DNA of 64,000 nucleotides from Candidatus Caccopulliclostridium gallistercoris (GTDB taxonomy: Bacteria; Bacillota; Clostridia; Christensenellales; UBA1242). The stretch's first letter is position 1, and each line of letters starts with the position of its first letter. Made by a program: the position numbers and the translations under genes. The stretch lies in NCBI GenBank assembly GCA_018713725.1, contig DVOJ01000010.1:1-64000 (forward strand). The letters are read 5' to 3'. Positions 51,083 through 60,457 of this stretch are shown here, piece by piece. The notes below the pieces were generated by a model. It was not told where the DNA came from and did no database searches. It worked only from the letters and a program-made list of their open reading frames with translations.

Positions 51083-53998
51083 ATGTCATCACTTGCAGAA
51101 ATCGTAATTGATATAAGAAGATTCTTAATAGGCCTTGCAGGAACTATCACATGGGATATTCTATTTTATCTTGCAATAGGCTTTGAACTTCTTATGATTG
51201 TTTTCTTCATAATTAAATCTAGTTTTAGTTATGAAATGAGAATGGAAAGAATTCTTTATAAATTAAATAGTTGGTTAAACACAAATCAGTTTATAGACCA
51301 GAATAATTTAATTGAATTTAATTCATTAATGAAAAAAACACCAAAACTACTTAGATATCACTGGCACCAATATATGCTTTATAGGGAAAAGGACCCAAGC
51401 TTTTATATGTCTCCATATAACTGTATAGAAAAGCCACTAAAAACAAGTTCCTTTTCATCTAACATTAAAAACTTAAGCATAATAAACTATTGTATAGCTG
51501 CGGTGGCACTAGTAATAGGGCTTGCATACATATCTACGTCCACTTTCTCGGCAGCTGAGTTTGCTCAAGTTTTAATTATACCGGCAATTGTGTTCATAGT
51601 AAACGCAATATTCGCTATGCTATTAAGGGCTAGGCAAGATAGAAATCTAAGCAAATTCTACCTATATTTCCACTACTTTGGCAGAAAAATGGACAAAGCC
51701 GTTACAACAATGCCAGATTACGTAGACTTTGAAGTGCTATTCACCAAGAAAGAAATTAAGCGCGGAATTCCAGTTCTTAACGAATATCTTGAAAAGAGAG
51801 CTCGTCAAGAGCAAGAAGAGCTTGAAAAGGCAAGGCTCAACGCCGTTGAACACGAGAATTTCGATTTCTCCAAGGCTGGCATAGACGGAAGCCTAGTTCT
51901 TGAAAGAGCTATGAAGGAAACGGAAACGTATTTGAATTTCAGACAAAGAACGTTAGGCGATATTCAACAGCTTGAAAGCGAAGTGGATAGCTTAAAGCGT
52001 AACTACGAAAACACGCAAAAAGATTATCAAAGAAAACTTCAAGCCAGCAAGGAAAACGTGGATAGGCTTAGAAAGCAACAGGAAGAGTCCACAAACCGTA
52101 TTGAAAGCAACTACATAAAGAAACAACAACAAGACGAAGTTAAGAAGCAAGAACAATTAGAGCGCGACTTCGACGATTCAACTGTAAGATTTAATAACGA
52201 TATTCAATCATTGCAAACAGAAATTACAACTAAGAGAGCAGAGCTTGAAGAACATAGAAAGATTGTAGAAGATGCAATGAACGCCGAATACGAAACTTTC
52301 TCTAAGAAGGTTTACGACCAAATTGATAAGTCTATTGAAGAAAGGGTAAATAACGAAAAGCAAGCCATTATTGATATGAAAGACGGCATTGCAGACGAGC
52401 TTCAACAGGCAAACTTCACAATAGAAGCACAGAAAAAAGAAATTTCCGATTTAAGAAAAGCGCTTGAAAAGGCGGGCGTTCCACAGGGCGAATTTGAATA
52501 CTATAACGAAGCTCTAAGGGAAGAAGCTAAAAAGATTAAATCTGGAAAGAAGAATAAAAAAGAAGAAAAAGTAGAAGAGCAAGCGGCGCAAGTTCAAGAA
52601 GCAGCTGAGCCGCAAGAAGAGCCGCAACCAGAAGTGCAAGCCGAACAGCCAGAAGTTCAAAAAGCACAAGCCCAGCCACAACAAACAGAAAATCAAGCCG
52701 AAGAACCTGTTTACGATGAATACGGCGGCTACTATGATGCGGAAGGCTATTATAGATACAGAAACGGAACTTATTACGACCCACAAGGCAATTACCACGA
52801 CGAATTTGGTGGCTACTACGACCCACAGGGCAACTACTTCCCACCAGAAAACGCCGAGCAGCCAGCTGAAGCTGTTCAAGAGCCAGAAACTCCGGTAGAA
52901 GAAGTACCGGTAGAACAAGAAACTGTTCCAGTAGAAGAAGTTCAAGTACAGGAGCCGGCAGAAGTTCAAACCGAAGAGCTTAAAGAAGAAAGTCAAGAGC
53001 GGCCAGCAGAAAAAGTTCAAGAAGAGCAGAAACCAGAAGAAAACACGGACGATATAGATAACTTTAACTTCTTTGCAGAACCTGAGGAGAAGGTAGAAGA
53101 GTTAAAAGCCGAAGAAGAAAAGGTGGAAGAGCCAAAGGCTGAAGAACCTAAGGAAGCGCCGAAAAAGCGTGGCCGTCCTAGAAAAGTTCAAACAGAAGAA
53201 GTGCAAGAGCCAAAACAAGAAAAGAAACGCGGTAGACCTAAAAAGGTAGTTGAAGAAAAACCTGTTGAGCAGGAAGCAGAACCTGTAAAACGTGGCCGTG
53301 GCAGACCTAAGAAAGTTCAAACAGAAGAACCTGAAGAAAAGAAAAAGGTAGGAAGACCAAAGAAAACGGACACGGAAGAAAATAAGGTTGGTAGACCTTC
53401 AACAACTAAGGCGGGAGCGTCTAGAAAGGTTGGTAGACCTAAAAAAGCAGTAGAAGAACCTACTGAAGAACAGACAACTGCACCTAAAAAGCGTGGACGC
53501 CCAAGAAAAACTGAAGAAACGAAGACTGAAGAAGCAAAGCCAGCAGCAAAGCGTGGTAGACCTAAAAAGACGGAACAGGAAAAGCCTGTAGAAGAAAAAC
53601 CAGCTACCACAGCAAAACGCGGTAGGCCTAAAAAGGAAACAACTGCGGAAGCTGAAACAAAACCAAAGGCGAGCCGTGGCAGACCTAAAAAACAGACATC
53701 TTCAACGGCGCAAACACAAACGGCAGCTAAAAAGCGTGGCAGACCAAGGAAAACGCAGGACAGCTTAGACGAAATTAAGAAGCTTAACGAGCAAATTCTA
53801 GAAGAAAACTTAAAGCTTCAACGTCAGCAAGCGGAGCTAAATAGCGCACTTGGAATAACACTTTCACAACTCGATATTAAGAGAGCGGAAGACGCTAATC
53901 AAAACGCTGAAACGCAGCCGGAAAACGTTGAAAACAAGGTGGAAAACGAAAATCAAGAACCGGTTACAGTAGATTCAAATAATAATGAAAATAACTAA
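51083..53998 (+). CDS. Membrane-anchored coiled-coil protein with eleven AT-hook-like motifs
   Basis: 971 residues. Three membrane helices (about 16-45, 138-160 and 163-184), then a long coiled coil (about 225-480) and an acidic Glu/Gln/Pro/Ala-rich region. Residues about 540-590 hold Tyr/Gly repeats such as EYGGYYDAEGYYRYR and YDPQGNY. Residues about 693-893 carry eleven G-R-P motifs at roughly 15-20 residue intervals. Eight have the R-G-R-P core (KKRGRPRK, KRGRPKK) and three have V-G-R-P (KKVGRPKK). A short coiled coil closes the protein. G-R-P with flanking Lys/Arg is the AT-hook that binds the minor groove of AT-rich DNA. With cytoplasmic DNA-binding repeats on a membrane anchor it could tie nucleoid to membrane; this is inference. 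Ribosome binding site AAAGGGGGAAT. Terminator follows. Confidence 0.8.
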   Translation: MSSLAEIVIDIRRFLIGLAGTITWDILFYLAIGFELLMIVFFIIKSSFSYEMRMERILYKLNSWLNTNQFIDQNNLIEFNSLMKKTPKLLRYHWHQYMLYREKDPSFYMSPYNCIEKPLKTSSFSSNIKNLSIINYCIAAVALVIGLAYISTSTFSAAEFAQVLIIPAIVFIVNAIFAMLLRARQDRNLSKFYLYFHYFGRKMDKAVTTMPDYVDFEVLFTKKEIKRGIPVLNEYLEKRARQEQEELEKARLNAVEHENFDFSKAGIDGSLVLERAMKETETYLNFRQRTLGDIQQLESEVDSLKRNYENTQKDYQRKLQASKENVDRLRKQQEESTNRIESNYIKKQQQDEVKKQEQLERDFDDSTVRFNNDIQSLQTEITTKRAELEEHRKIVEDAMNAEYETFSKKVYDQIDKSIEERVNNEKQAIIDMKDGIADELQQANFTIEAQKKEISDLRKALEKAGVPQGEFEYYNEALREEAKKIKSGKKNKKEEKVEEQAAQVQEAAEPQEEPQPEVQAEQPEVQKAQAQPQQTENQAEEPVYDEYGGYYDAEGYYRYRNGTYYDPQGNYHDEFGGYYDPQGNYFPPENAEQPAEAVQEPETPVEEVPVEQETVPVEEVQVQEPAEVQTEELKEESQERPAEKVQEEQKPEENTDDIDNFNFFAEPEEKVEELKAEEEKVEEPKAEEPKEAPKKRGRPRKVQTEEVQEPKQEKKRGRPKKVVEEKPVEQEAEPVKRGRGRPKKVQTEEPEEKKKVGRPKKTDTEENKVGRPSTTKAGASRKVGRPKKAVEEPTEEQTTAPKKRGRPRKTEETKTEEAKPAAKRGRPKKTEQEKPVEEKPATTAKRGRPKKETTAEAETKPKASRGRPKKQTSSTAQTQTAAKKRGRPRKTQDSLDEIKKLNEQILEENLKLQRQQAELNSALGITLSQLDIKRAEDANQNAETQPENVENKVENENQEPVTVDSNNNENN

Positions 53999-54005
53999 GG
54001 TTAAA

Positions 54006-54038
54006 TAAAAAGGCAGGGTTACAAACCTTGCCTTTTTT
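54006..54038 (+). terminator. Terminator of the AT-hook gene
   Basis: AAAAAGGCAGGGTT / AACCTTGCCTTTTTT stem and T-run. Confidence 0.85.
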
Positions 54039-54137
54039 CTAATTATTTTCAGTGTATGCCACATAATGCCTTGTCTTTTTACATTCTTGACATTTTATAA
54101 TTGTATGATATAATAATGTAAAATTAGGAGTTAAAAG

Positions 54138-54431
54138 ATGGACAAATATTATTATTTTAACTTATATAAATATGGTTGCATAAAGCTTGCTGGGGTAAAC
54201 GTAGAGCCTGAGCACGTATATAACTATGTGCTTGAAAAATATAATGAAAGTGTAGGCGAGAAGCCGCACGATAAGGCATATTGGATGGGCGCTTACGAAT
54301 TTTTATTAGACACATATGTGGAAACGTTTATAAAGCTAGACAGCGAACCTGAAGTTTATAAAGAAGAGATAAAGGAATGGTTAGAGCCAAAATTCAATAA
54401 GCGCTACGATGGTTATAATGTGGAAAAATAA
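54138..54431 (+). CDS. Hypothetical protein, 97 aa
   Basis: Not recognised. A small, soluble, acidic protein rich in Tyr and Glu, mostly helical: FNLYKYGCIKLAGVNVEPEH at the start, AYWMGAYEFLLDTYVETFI in the middle and EEIKEWLEPKFNKRYDGYNV near the end. Consensus-like promoter elements (TTGACA near 54088, TATAAT near 54109), ribosome binding site TTAGGAGTT and a terminator show that it is a single-gene unit. Confidence 0.6.
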   Translation: MDKYYYFNLYKYGCIKLAGVNVEPEHVYNYVLEKYNESVGEKPHDKAYWMGAYEFLLDTYVETFIKLDSEPEVYKEEIKEWLEPKFNKRYDGYNVEK

Positions 54432-54433
54432 TT

Positions 54434-54460
54434 AACTGCACCTTGCATGGTGCAGTTTTA
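54434..54460 (+). terminator. Terminator of the 97-aa gene
   Basis: AACTGCACC-TTGCAT-GGTGCAGTT perfect stem followed by TTAT. Confidence 0.8.
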
Positions 54461-54573
54461 TAATGTTTTCAATTTGCCTTAAAATATTTTACAATATTAA
54501 AAAATTTATGGTATACTAGTTAAAACTAATTGCTTACTAATTATTGTGTAAAATAATTTAAAGGAGAATATCC

Positions 54574-55889
54574 ATGAGCAAAAGATTTAAAATTTTATCA
54601 CTTTCAACGTCACTTGTATTGTGTGTTTCGCTATTTTTAGTAGGGGTGTTTGCTGCAAGTTCAGTTAGTCTAAACGTTTCAAGCACTATATCTTTTAAAT
54701 CGGAAGGCGTTTTCGTTATGGTTGAAGGGGCTATAAAACAGGGCTCAGCTTCAAGCCAGTCCAATATTTCTACAATTAAAGCTTATTCTTATAAGCCAGT
54801 TAGCACTTCGGATAATTCTCCAGATAGCGCGCAAGCGTCTGAGTTCGTTACTAATGATGGCGTAACTCCTGCAAGCTGGTCAAATGGCACAGACGTTACT
54901 TTTAATGAAGAAAATAACGTTATAAAATATGAATTTAATTTTACCAACTATACGGAAGAATCGGTATACGTTACAAGAAATATAAATTTAACTGTATTAG
55001 GCTCGTTTTTTGGAGAAAGTAACGTAGTGGAAAGCACTACCGGAGAGCTAGTTCTTCCTGCTTATACTGGCACAGCACCTACGCCAGTTACATATTCTGT
55101 AACCATTACATTAAATAACTTTTTAACTTCCTTTACGGGTGAAGAAAGGCAGTTAACTGCAGAATTTGTTTTTGAAAGGGGAGGTGTAAGAGCTCCAGTT
55201 CAAGCTGATAGTAGTGTAATTTTACCTACGGGTGTAACTTATGAAATATACATAAATGACGATACTCAAGCAATATCTTCAAGCAATTTGAATGGCCTTA
55301 AAGTAAGGACGGGCGACCAAATTAGCATAAAAAGTTTACCAAGAGAATTAGATGGTTTAAATTTATATGTAAAAAATGGCGAAAGTCAAACTTTAGTAGG
55401 AACTCTAGATGCTGTCACAACCAGTGTAGTTATACCAGAACTTCAAGAGAATGATACAATACTTTTACAGCCGGTTAAGGCAATTATGGCTGAAATTCGT
55501 GGTTTGTCCATAGATTTTCTTCTGATTAATGGACAGCCAAATACTAATTATATGGACGGGGATACGATTTATGTGAAAGCTGGAGATGTTTTAACGAAAG
55601 ATGAAAACAATCCTGGATCTACAGTTCCGGTTTTATTCTATTTATATAATTCGGAAGACGAACAAATAGGTGGAGGTTCAATCAATAAAGCGGGAGAAGA
55701 TTTTTATATTATTCCAGAACTTCAGGAAGGATGTTATTTTACTTATACTACTTTGCCGACTCCATAACAGATAATGATGGTGGAACTAGTGGAATTGAAA
55801 TGCCAGGAGCTTATACACATAAAATTGAAATAAATAAAGATTGTACTATAAATATTATTGCTGAATATACAGGGAAATTTGCTACATAA
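54574..55889 (+). pseudogene. Exported surface protein, C-terminus frameshifted
   Basis: Reads as 397 residues to a stop at 55765-55767, with a signal peptide (KRFKILSLSTSLVLCVSLFL ending FAASS) and a beta-rich mature part. It has two repeat-like blocks, TGDQISIKSL...VVIPELQEN and AGDVLTKDEN...IIPELQEG, resembling TasA/camelysin-like exported proteins. After the stop, another frame continues without a gap: from CYFTY it reads YFADSITDNDGGTSGIEMPG and goes on to KINKD-type strands, ending IIAEYTGKFAT at 55889. A one-base indel near 55748-55756 (TATACTACTTTG) would join them. It is a frameshift mutation, a phase-variable site or an assembly error. Ribosome binding site AAAGGAGAA. Confidence 0.65.
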
Positions 55890-55900
55890 TAATTTATACA

Positions 55901-55929
55901 AAAAAACCTATGCGTTAGCATAGGTTTTT
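55901..55929. terminator. Bidirectional terminator
   Basis: AAAAAACCTATGC-GTTA-GCATAGGTTTTT perfect stem. It serves the exported-protein gene and the convergent rpsF-ssb-rpsR operon. Confidence 0.88.
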
Positions 55930-55949
55930 GCTTTATATTTATCTTATTT

Positions 55950-56204
55950 TTACTCTCCCTTGAATGGTAGAAGGGCCATGATTCTTGCTCTCTTTATTGC
56001 AACGGCTAGTTCACGTTGGTGCGTAGAACATGTGCCTGTTTGACGTCTTGGAAGAATCTTGCCTTTTTCTGTTATATACCTTCTAAGCTTTGCAGCGTCT
56101 TTATAGTCTATAACAGAACTTTTGTCTGTGCAGAATGCGCAAACTTTCTTCTTAGATGGGCGTTTAAACTTTTTAGCCTTCTCTTCTTTAACTACTTCTG
56201 TCAT
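55950..56204 (-). CDS. rpsR: 30S ribosomal protein S18
   Basis: 84 residues. Binds the 30S platform together with S6. Contains [20 protein letters not shown] and the C-terminal [19 protein letters not shown], typical of S18. The Cys residues (CAFC and CSTH) are those of the zinc-ribbon form (C+), which in some bacteria is paired with a C- paralogue used under zinc starvation. Last gene of the rpsF-ssb-rpsR operon. Ribosome binding site AAAAGGAGAATA precedes the ATG. Confidence 0.96.
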   Translation of the reverse strand: MTEVVKEEKAKKFKRPSKKKVCAFCTDKSSVIDYKDAAKLRRYITEKGKILPRRQTGTCSTHQRELAVAIKRARIMALLPFKGE

Positions 56205-56216
56205 ATTATTCTCCTT

Positions 56217-56630
56217 TTAAAATGGTAGGCTGTCATCGTCTACAGGTTCAAGTTCGGCAACGTCAGCCTTCTTTGGTTGTGCTGGAGCGCTTTGGTATTC
56301 AGCACTATCGGAGTTTCTTGAACTTAGGAACTCTACTTCATCGGCTATAACTTCTGTGATATATCTTTTAGAGCCGTCCTGAGCGTCGTAGCTTCTTGTT
56401 TGAAGTGAGCCAACAACTCCGCACTTACTGCCTTTTTTAAGGTATTTGTGGCAGTTTTCTGCTTGACCACGCCATACAACTATGTTAATAAAATCAGTTT
56501 CTCTTTCGCCGTCGGCATTTTGATATCTTCTAGATACTGCTAGGGTAAATCTGCAAACTGAAACACCGCTGTTCGTGGTGGCAAGTTCTGGGTCTTTGGT
56601 AAGATTTCCTACTAAAATAACTCTGTTCAT
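56217..56630 (-). CDS. ssb: Single-stranded DNA-binding protein
   Basis: 137 residues. OB-fold with the opening NRVILVGNLTKDPELATTNS, the strand VSVCRFTLAVSRRY and WRGQAENCHKYLKKGSK. A short Gln/Pro/Ala linker leads to the acidic tip DDDSLPF, the docking site for SSB partners. It coats ssDNA at the fork and in repair, and would serve the DnaB and AddAB products encoded nearby. Ribosome binding site AAGGAGATTTT. It lies between rpsF and rpsR, the classic order. Confidence 0.96.
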   Translation of the reverse strand: MNRVILVGNLTKDPELATTNSGVSVCRFTLAVSRRYQNADGERETDFINIVVWRGQAENCHKYLKKGSKCGVVGSLQTRSYDAQDGSKRYITEVIADEVEFLSSRNSDSAEYQSAPAQPKKADVAELEPVDDDSLPF

Positions 56631-56639
56631 AAAATCTCC

Positions 56640-56921
56640 TTACTTTGCTACGAACATCTGACGTACTATGCCGTCTGTTATGTTCATAAGTTTGTTCATC
56701 TCGTTTACAACGTTTGGTTCAGCTGAAAAGTTCATAAGAACGTAGAATCCTTCATTTTTGAAGTTGATAGGATAAGCAAATTTTTTCATTCCCCATCTGT
56801 CAATTCCTTCAACTACGCCCTTTTTGTTTTCAACATAAGCTTTAAATTTTTCAATTAAGGCTTCTCTAGCTTCCTCGCTAGCATCTGCTGAAATGATGTA
56901 CAAGAGTTCGTACTTATTCAT
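56640..56921 (-). CDS. rpsF: 30S ribosomal protein S6
   Basis: 93 residues from ATG 56921, chosen for the strong ribosome binding site AAAGGAGGAAAAT. The frame is open further upstream through the leader, but without a start signal. Typical S6: MNKYELLYIIS, then GVVEGIDRWGMKKFAYPINF and EGFYVLMNF. Partner of S18 on the 30S platform. First gene of rpsF-ssb-rpsR. Confidence 0.95.
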   Translation of the reverse strand: MNKYELLYIISADASEEAREALIEKFKAYVENKKGVVEGIDRWGMKKFAYPINFKNEGFYVLMNFSAEPNVVNEMNKLMNITDGIVRQMFVAK

Positions 56922-56934
56922 ATTTTCCTCCTTT

Positions 56935-56996
56935 TGGTCTAATTTCGGTTTTCTTTCGAAAACAAGAAGTACTTTAATCTTTATTAAAGTCGGGCT
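56935..56996 (-). promoter_or_regulatory. Possible S6:S18-binding leader of rpsF
   Basis: The leader of about 70 nt holds two hairpins on the minus strand: ACTTTAAT-AAAG-ATTAAAGT and GTTTTC-GAAA-GAAAAC with CCG just 3' of the second. A CCG next to a hairpin is the feature of the known S6:S18 autoregulatory mRNA motif. This is a suggestion; the fold was not computed. Confidence 0.35.
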
Positions 56997-56997
56997 A

Positions 56998-57026
56998 ATT
57001 TTAGCATAACAAAAAAACTTTTGCAA
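56998..57026 (-). promoter_or_regulatory. Promoter of rpsF-ssb-rpsR
   Basis: On the minus strand: -35 TTGCAA (57026-57021), 17 bp spacer, -10 TAAAAT (57003-56998). Confidence 0.72.
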
Positions 57027-57080
57027 GTATTTAGCTTAAAAAAGTTTTTTATAGAAGAATTATTTATTGGTTAAAACTTC

Positions 57081-58037
57081 TTATTTCATCATAGAATTCT
57101 CAAAAGAACTTTGTTGATTGTCTTTTTTTAACATGTGTTGTACAACTTGATTTTTCTTTTCAAAAAATTCTTTTTCTATTTTAAATATTTCATTTATTGT
57201 CGGATCTTTCATCAAAGTTAATTGAAGGTCTCTGTATTCTTGAACATATTTGCTATATGAGTGTGGCTCACCGTGACACATGTAATAAAATGTACGGTTT
57301 GGGTTTAGCGAATTATTAATGTAATTATATAATTTATCTATTCCGTCTTTTTTATAAGCTTTAACTATTAATGCTTTATTTTTTAGTATTTGTTCGGGTT
57401 GTAATATTTCTAACGATTCAAATCCATCTTTTTCAATGCCTGCACTTACAAACAATTCTATGTTTTTCATATCTTTGGGTAATTGAATTAAAGTTTTATA
57501 TCCAAATCTTTTTGCTTGTTCTTGTAATAATTGAACAGGAAGACTTTCTAAAACATGTTTGATTTTTTCATTGTTTTCATTTTTAATATGTTCACTAATT
57601 GTGGGTTTATTAATGCAGTTTTTAATTAAGTAAACAATATCCATATCTGGAAACTGTTTAGCTAATTTTTCAATAAAAGTTCTATTTTCCATTATTATTG
57701 GGTAATTATTTAAAATCAAATCAGGATATTTAGAATAAATATCGTTTTGTTCTTTAATCAATTTTACATACTCTATCATAAAATTAACATCTGGGGCAAG
57801 AATCTCATTTGGTTTAAACCAAAACAAAGTTTTTGGGTTGCATTTATATAACTTAAGCATAAAATCGGCATCATTTAAAAAATCATCTGGAAATACCAAT
57901 AAACAAAAGTTATTTTTAACCTTTGAAACATAATCGATTAATTTTTCTTTTATCTCATTTTTTGAAAAATATTTGATTGCCCCCGATTTTTTTAAAACAC
58001 GTTTAATTTTTTTTTGTCTCTCTTTTTCGAAATCCAT
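57081..58037 (-). CDS. Hypothetical protein, possibly DUF4116-like repeats
   Basis: 318 residues from ATG 58037, chosen for ribosome binding site AAGGAGTTTTT; a longer frame would start in poorer context. A soluble, helical, Lys/Asn-rich protein. Units such as FPDDFLNDADFMLKLYKCNP and LPKDMKNIELFVSAGIEKDG resemble the two-helix repeats of the DUF4116 family (x-P-x-x-L/F-x-N/D-D-x-x-F). No catalytic motif or signal is seen. The similarity is by eye only. It stands between the ribosomal-protein operon and gyrB. Confidence 0.55.
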   Translation of the reverse strand: MDFEKERQKKIKRVLKKSGAIKYFSKNEIKEKLIDYVSKVKNNFCLLVFPDDFLNDADFMLKLYKCNPKTLFWFKPNEILAPDVNFMIEYVKLIKEQNDIYSKYPDLILNNYPIIMENRTFIEKLAKQFPDMDIVYLIKNCINKPTISEHIKNENNEKIKHVLESLPVQLLQEQAKRFGYKTLIQLPKDMKNIELFVSAGIEKDGFESLEILQPEQILKNKALIVKAYKKDGIDKLYNYINNSLNPNRTFYYMCHGEPHSYSKYVQEYRDLQLTLMKDPTINEIFKIEKEFFEKKNQVVQHMLKKDNQQSSFENSMMK

Positions 58038-58157
58038 AAAAACTCCTTGCGGACATTGTAACACCTGCTTGATTTTTTGTCAATATACAAAAAGTGAAAT
58101 GTTGGGGTGAAAAAATACAGTTTATTTAATTTTTCTAATTTTTATTAAAATTTTCCC

Positions 58158-60157
<2,000 letters not shown>

Positions 60158-60168
60158 AAGGGAAGATA

Positions 60169-60456
60169 ATGAAAGAAGAATTTAGAGAGCCTTACGAAAA
60201 GTTTTTAAAAGCTTGGGGTGAAGATGCTCAAATTATGATGGCAATAGAAGAAATGAGCGAGCTTACTAAGGAACTTTGCAAATATCTTCGCTATAAGGGT
60301 TTTAAGGAAAAGGACGCGGAAAGCGTTGTAGAAAACATAAACGAAGAGACGGCGGACGTATTAAACTGTGTGGAGCAACTAGAGCTTATCTTCAATGAAA
60401 AAAAGATTAATGAGATAAGAAAAGAAAAAATAGATAGAACTTTAAAAAAGGTGTAA
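60169..60456 (+). CDS. Small MazG-like all-alpha NTP pyrophosphatase
   Basis: 95 residues, helical. It carries the E-E-x-x-E ... E-E-x-x-D pattern of all-alpha NTP pyrophosphatases: [19 protein letters not shown] followed by [18 protein letters not shown]. These Glu/Asp residues bind Mg in MazG, HisE and dUTPase-type relatives. The substrate may be a damaged or non-canonical dNTP; this is inference. It lies 11 nt after gyrB and 1 nt before gyrA, so it is certainly co-transcribed. Ribosome binding site AAAAGGGAAGAT. Confidence 0.75.
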   Translation: MKEEFREPYEKFLKAWGEDAQIMMAIEEMSELTKELCKYLRYKGFKEKDAESVVENINEETADVLNCVEQLELIFNEKKINEIRKEKIDRTLKKV

Positions 60457-60457
60457 T

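Noticed and set aside
52514..53610. Long open frames on the minus strand opposite the AT-hook gene, rich in Phe and Leu
   Set aside because: They are the complement of the Lys/Glu/Pro repeat codons. They have no ribosome binding site or promoter, and their composition is that of a shadow.
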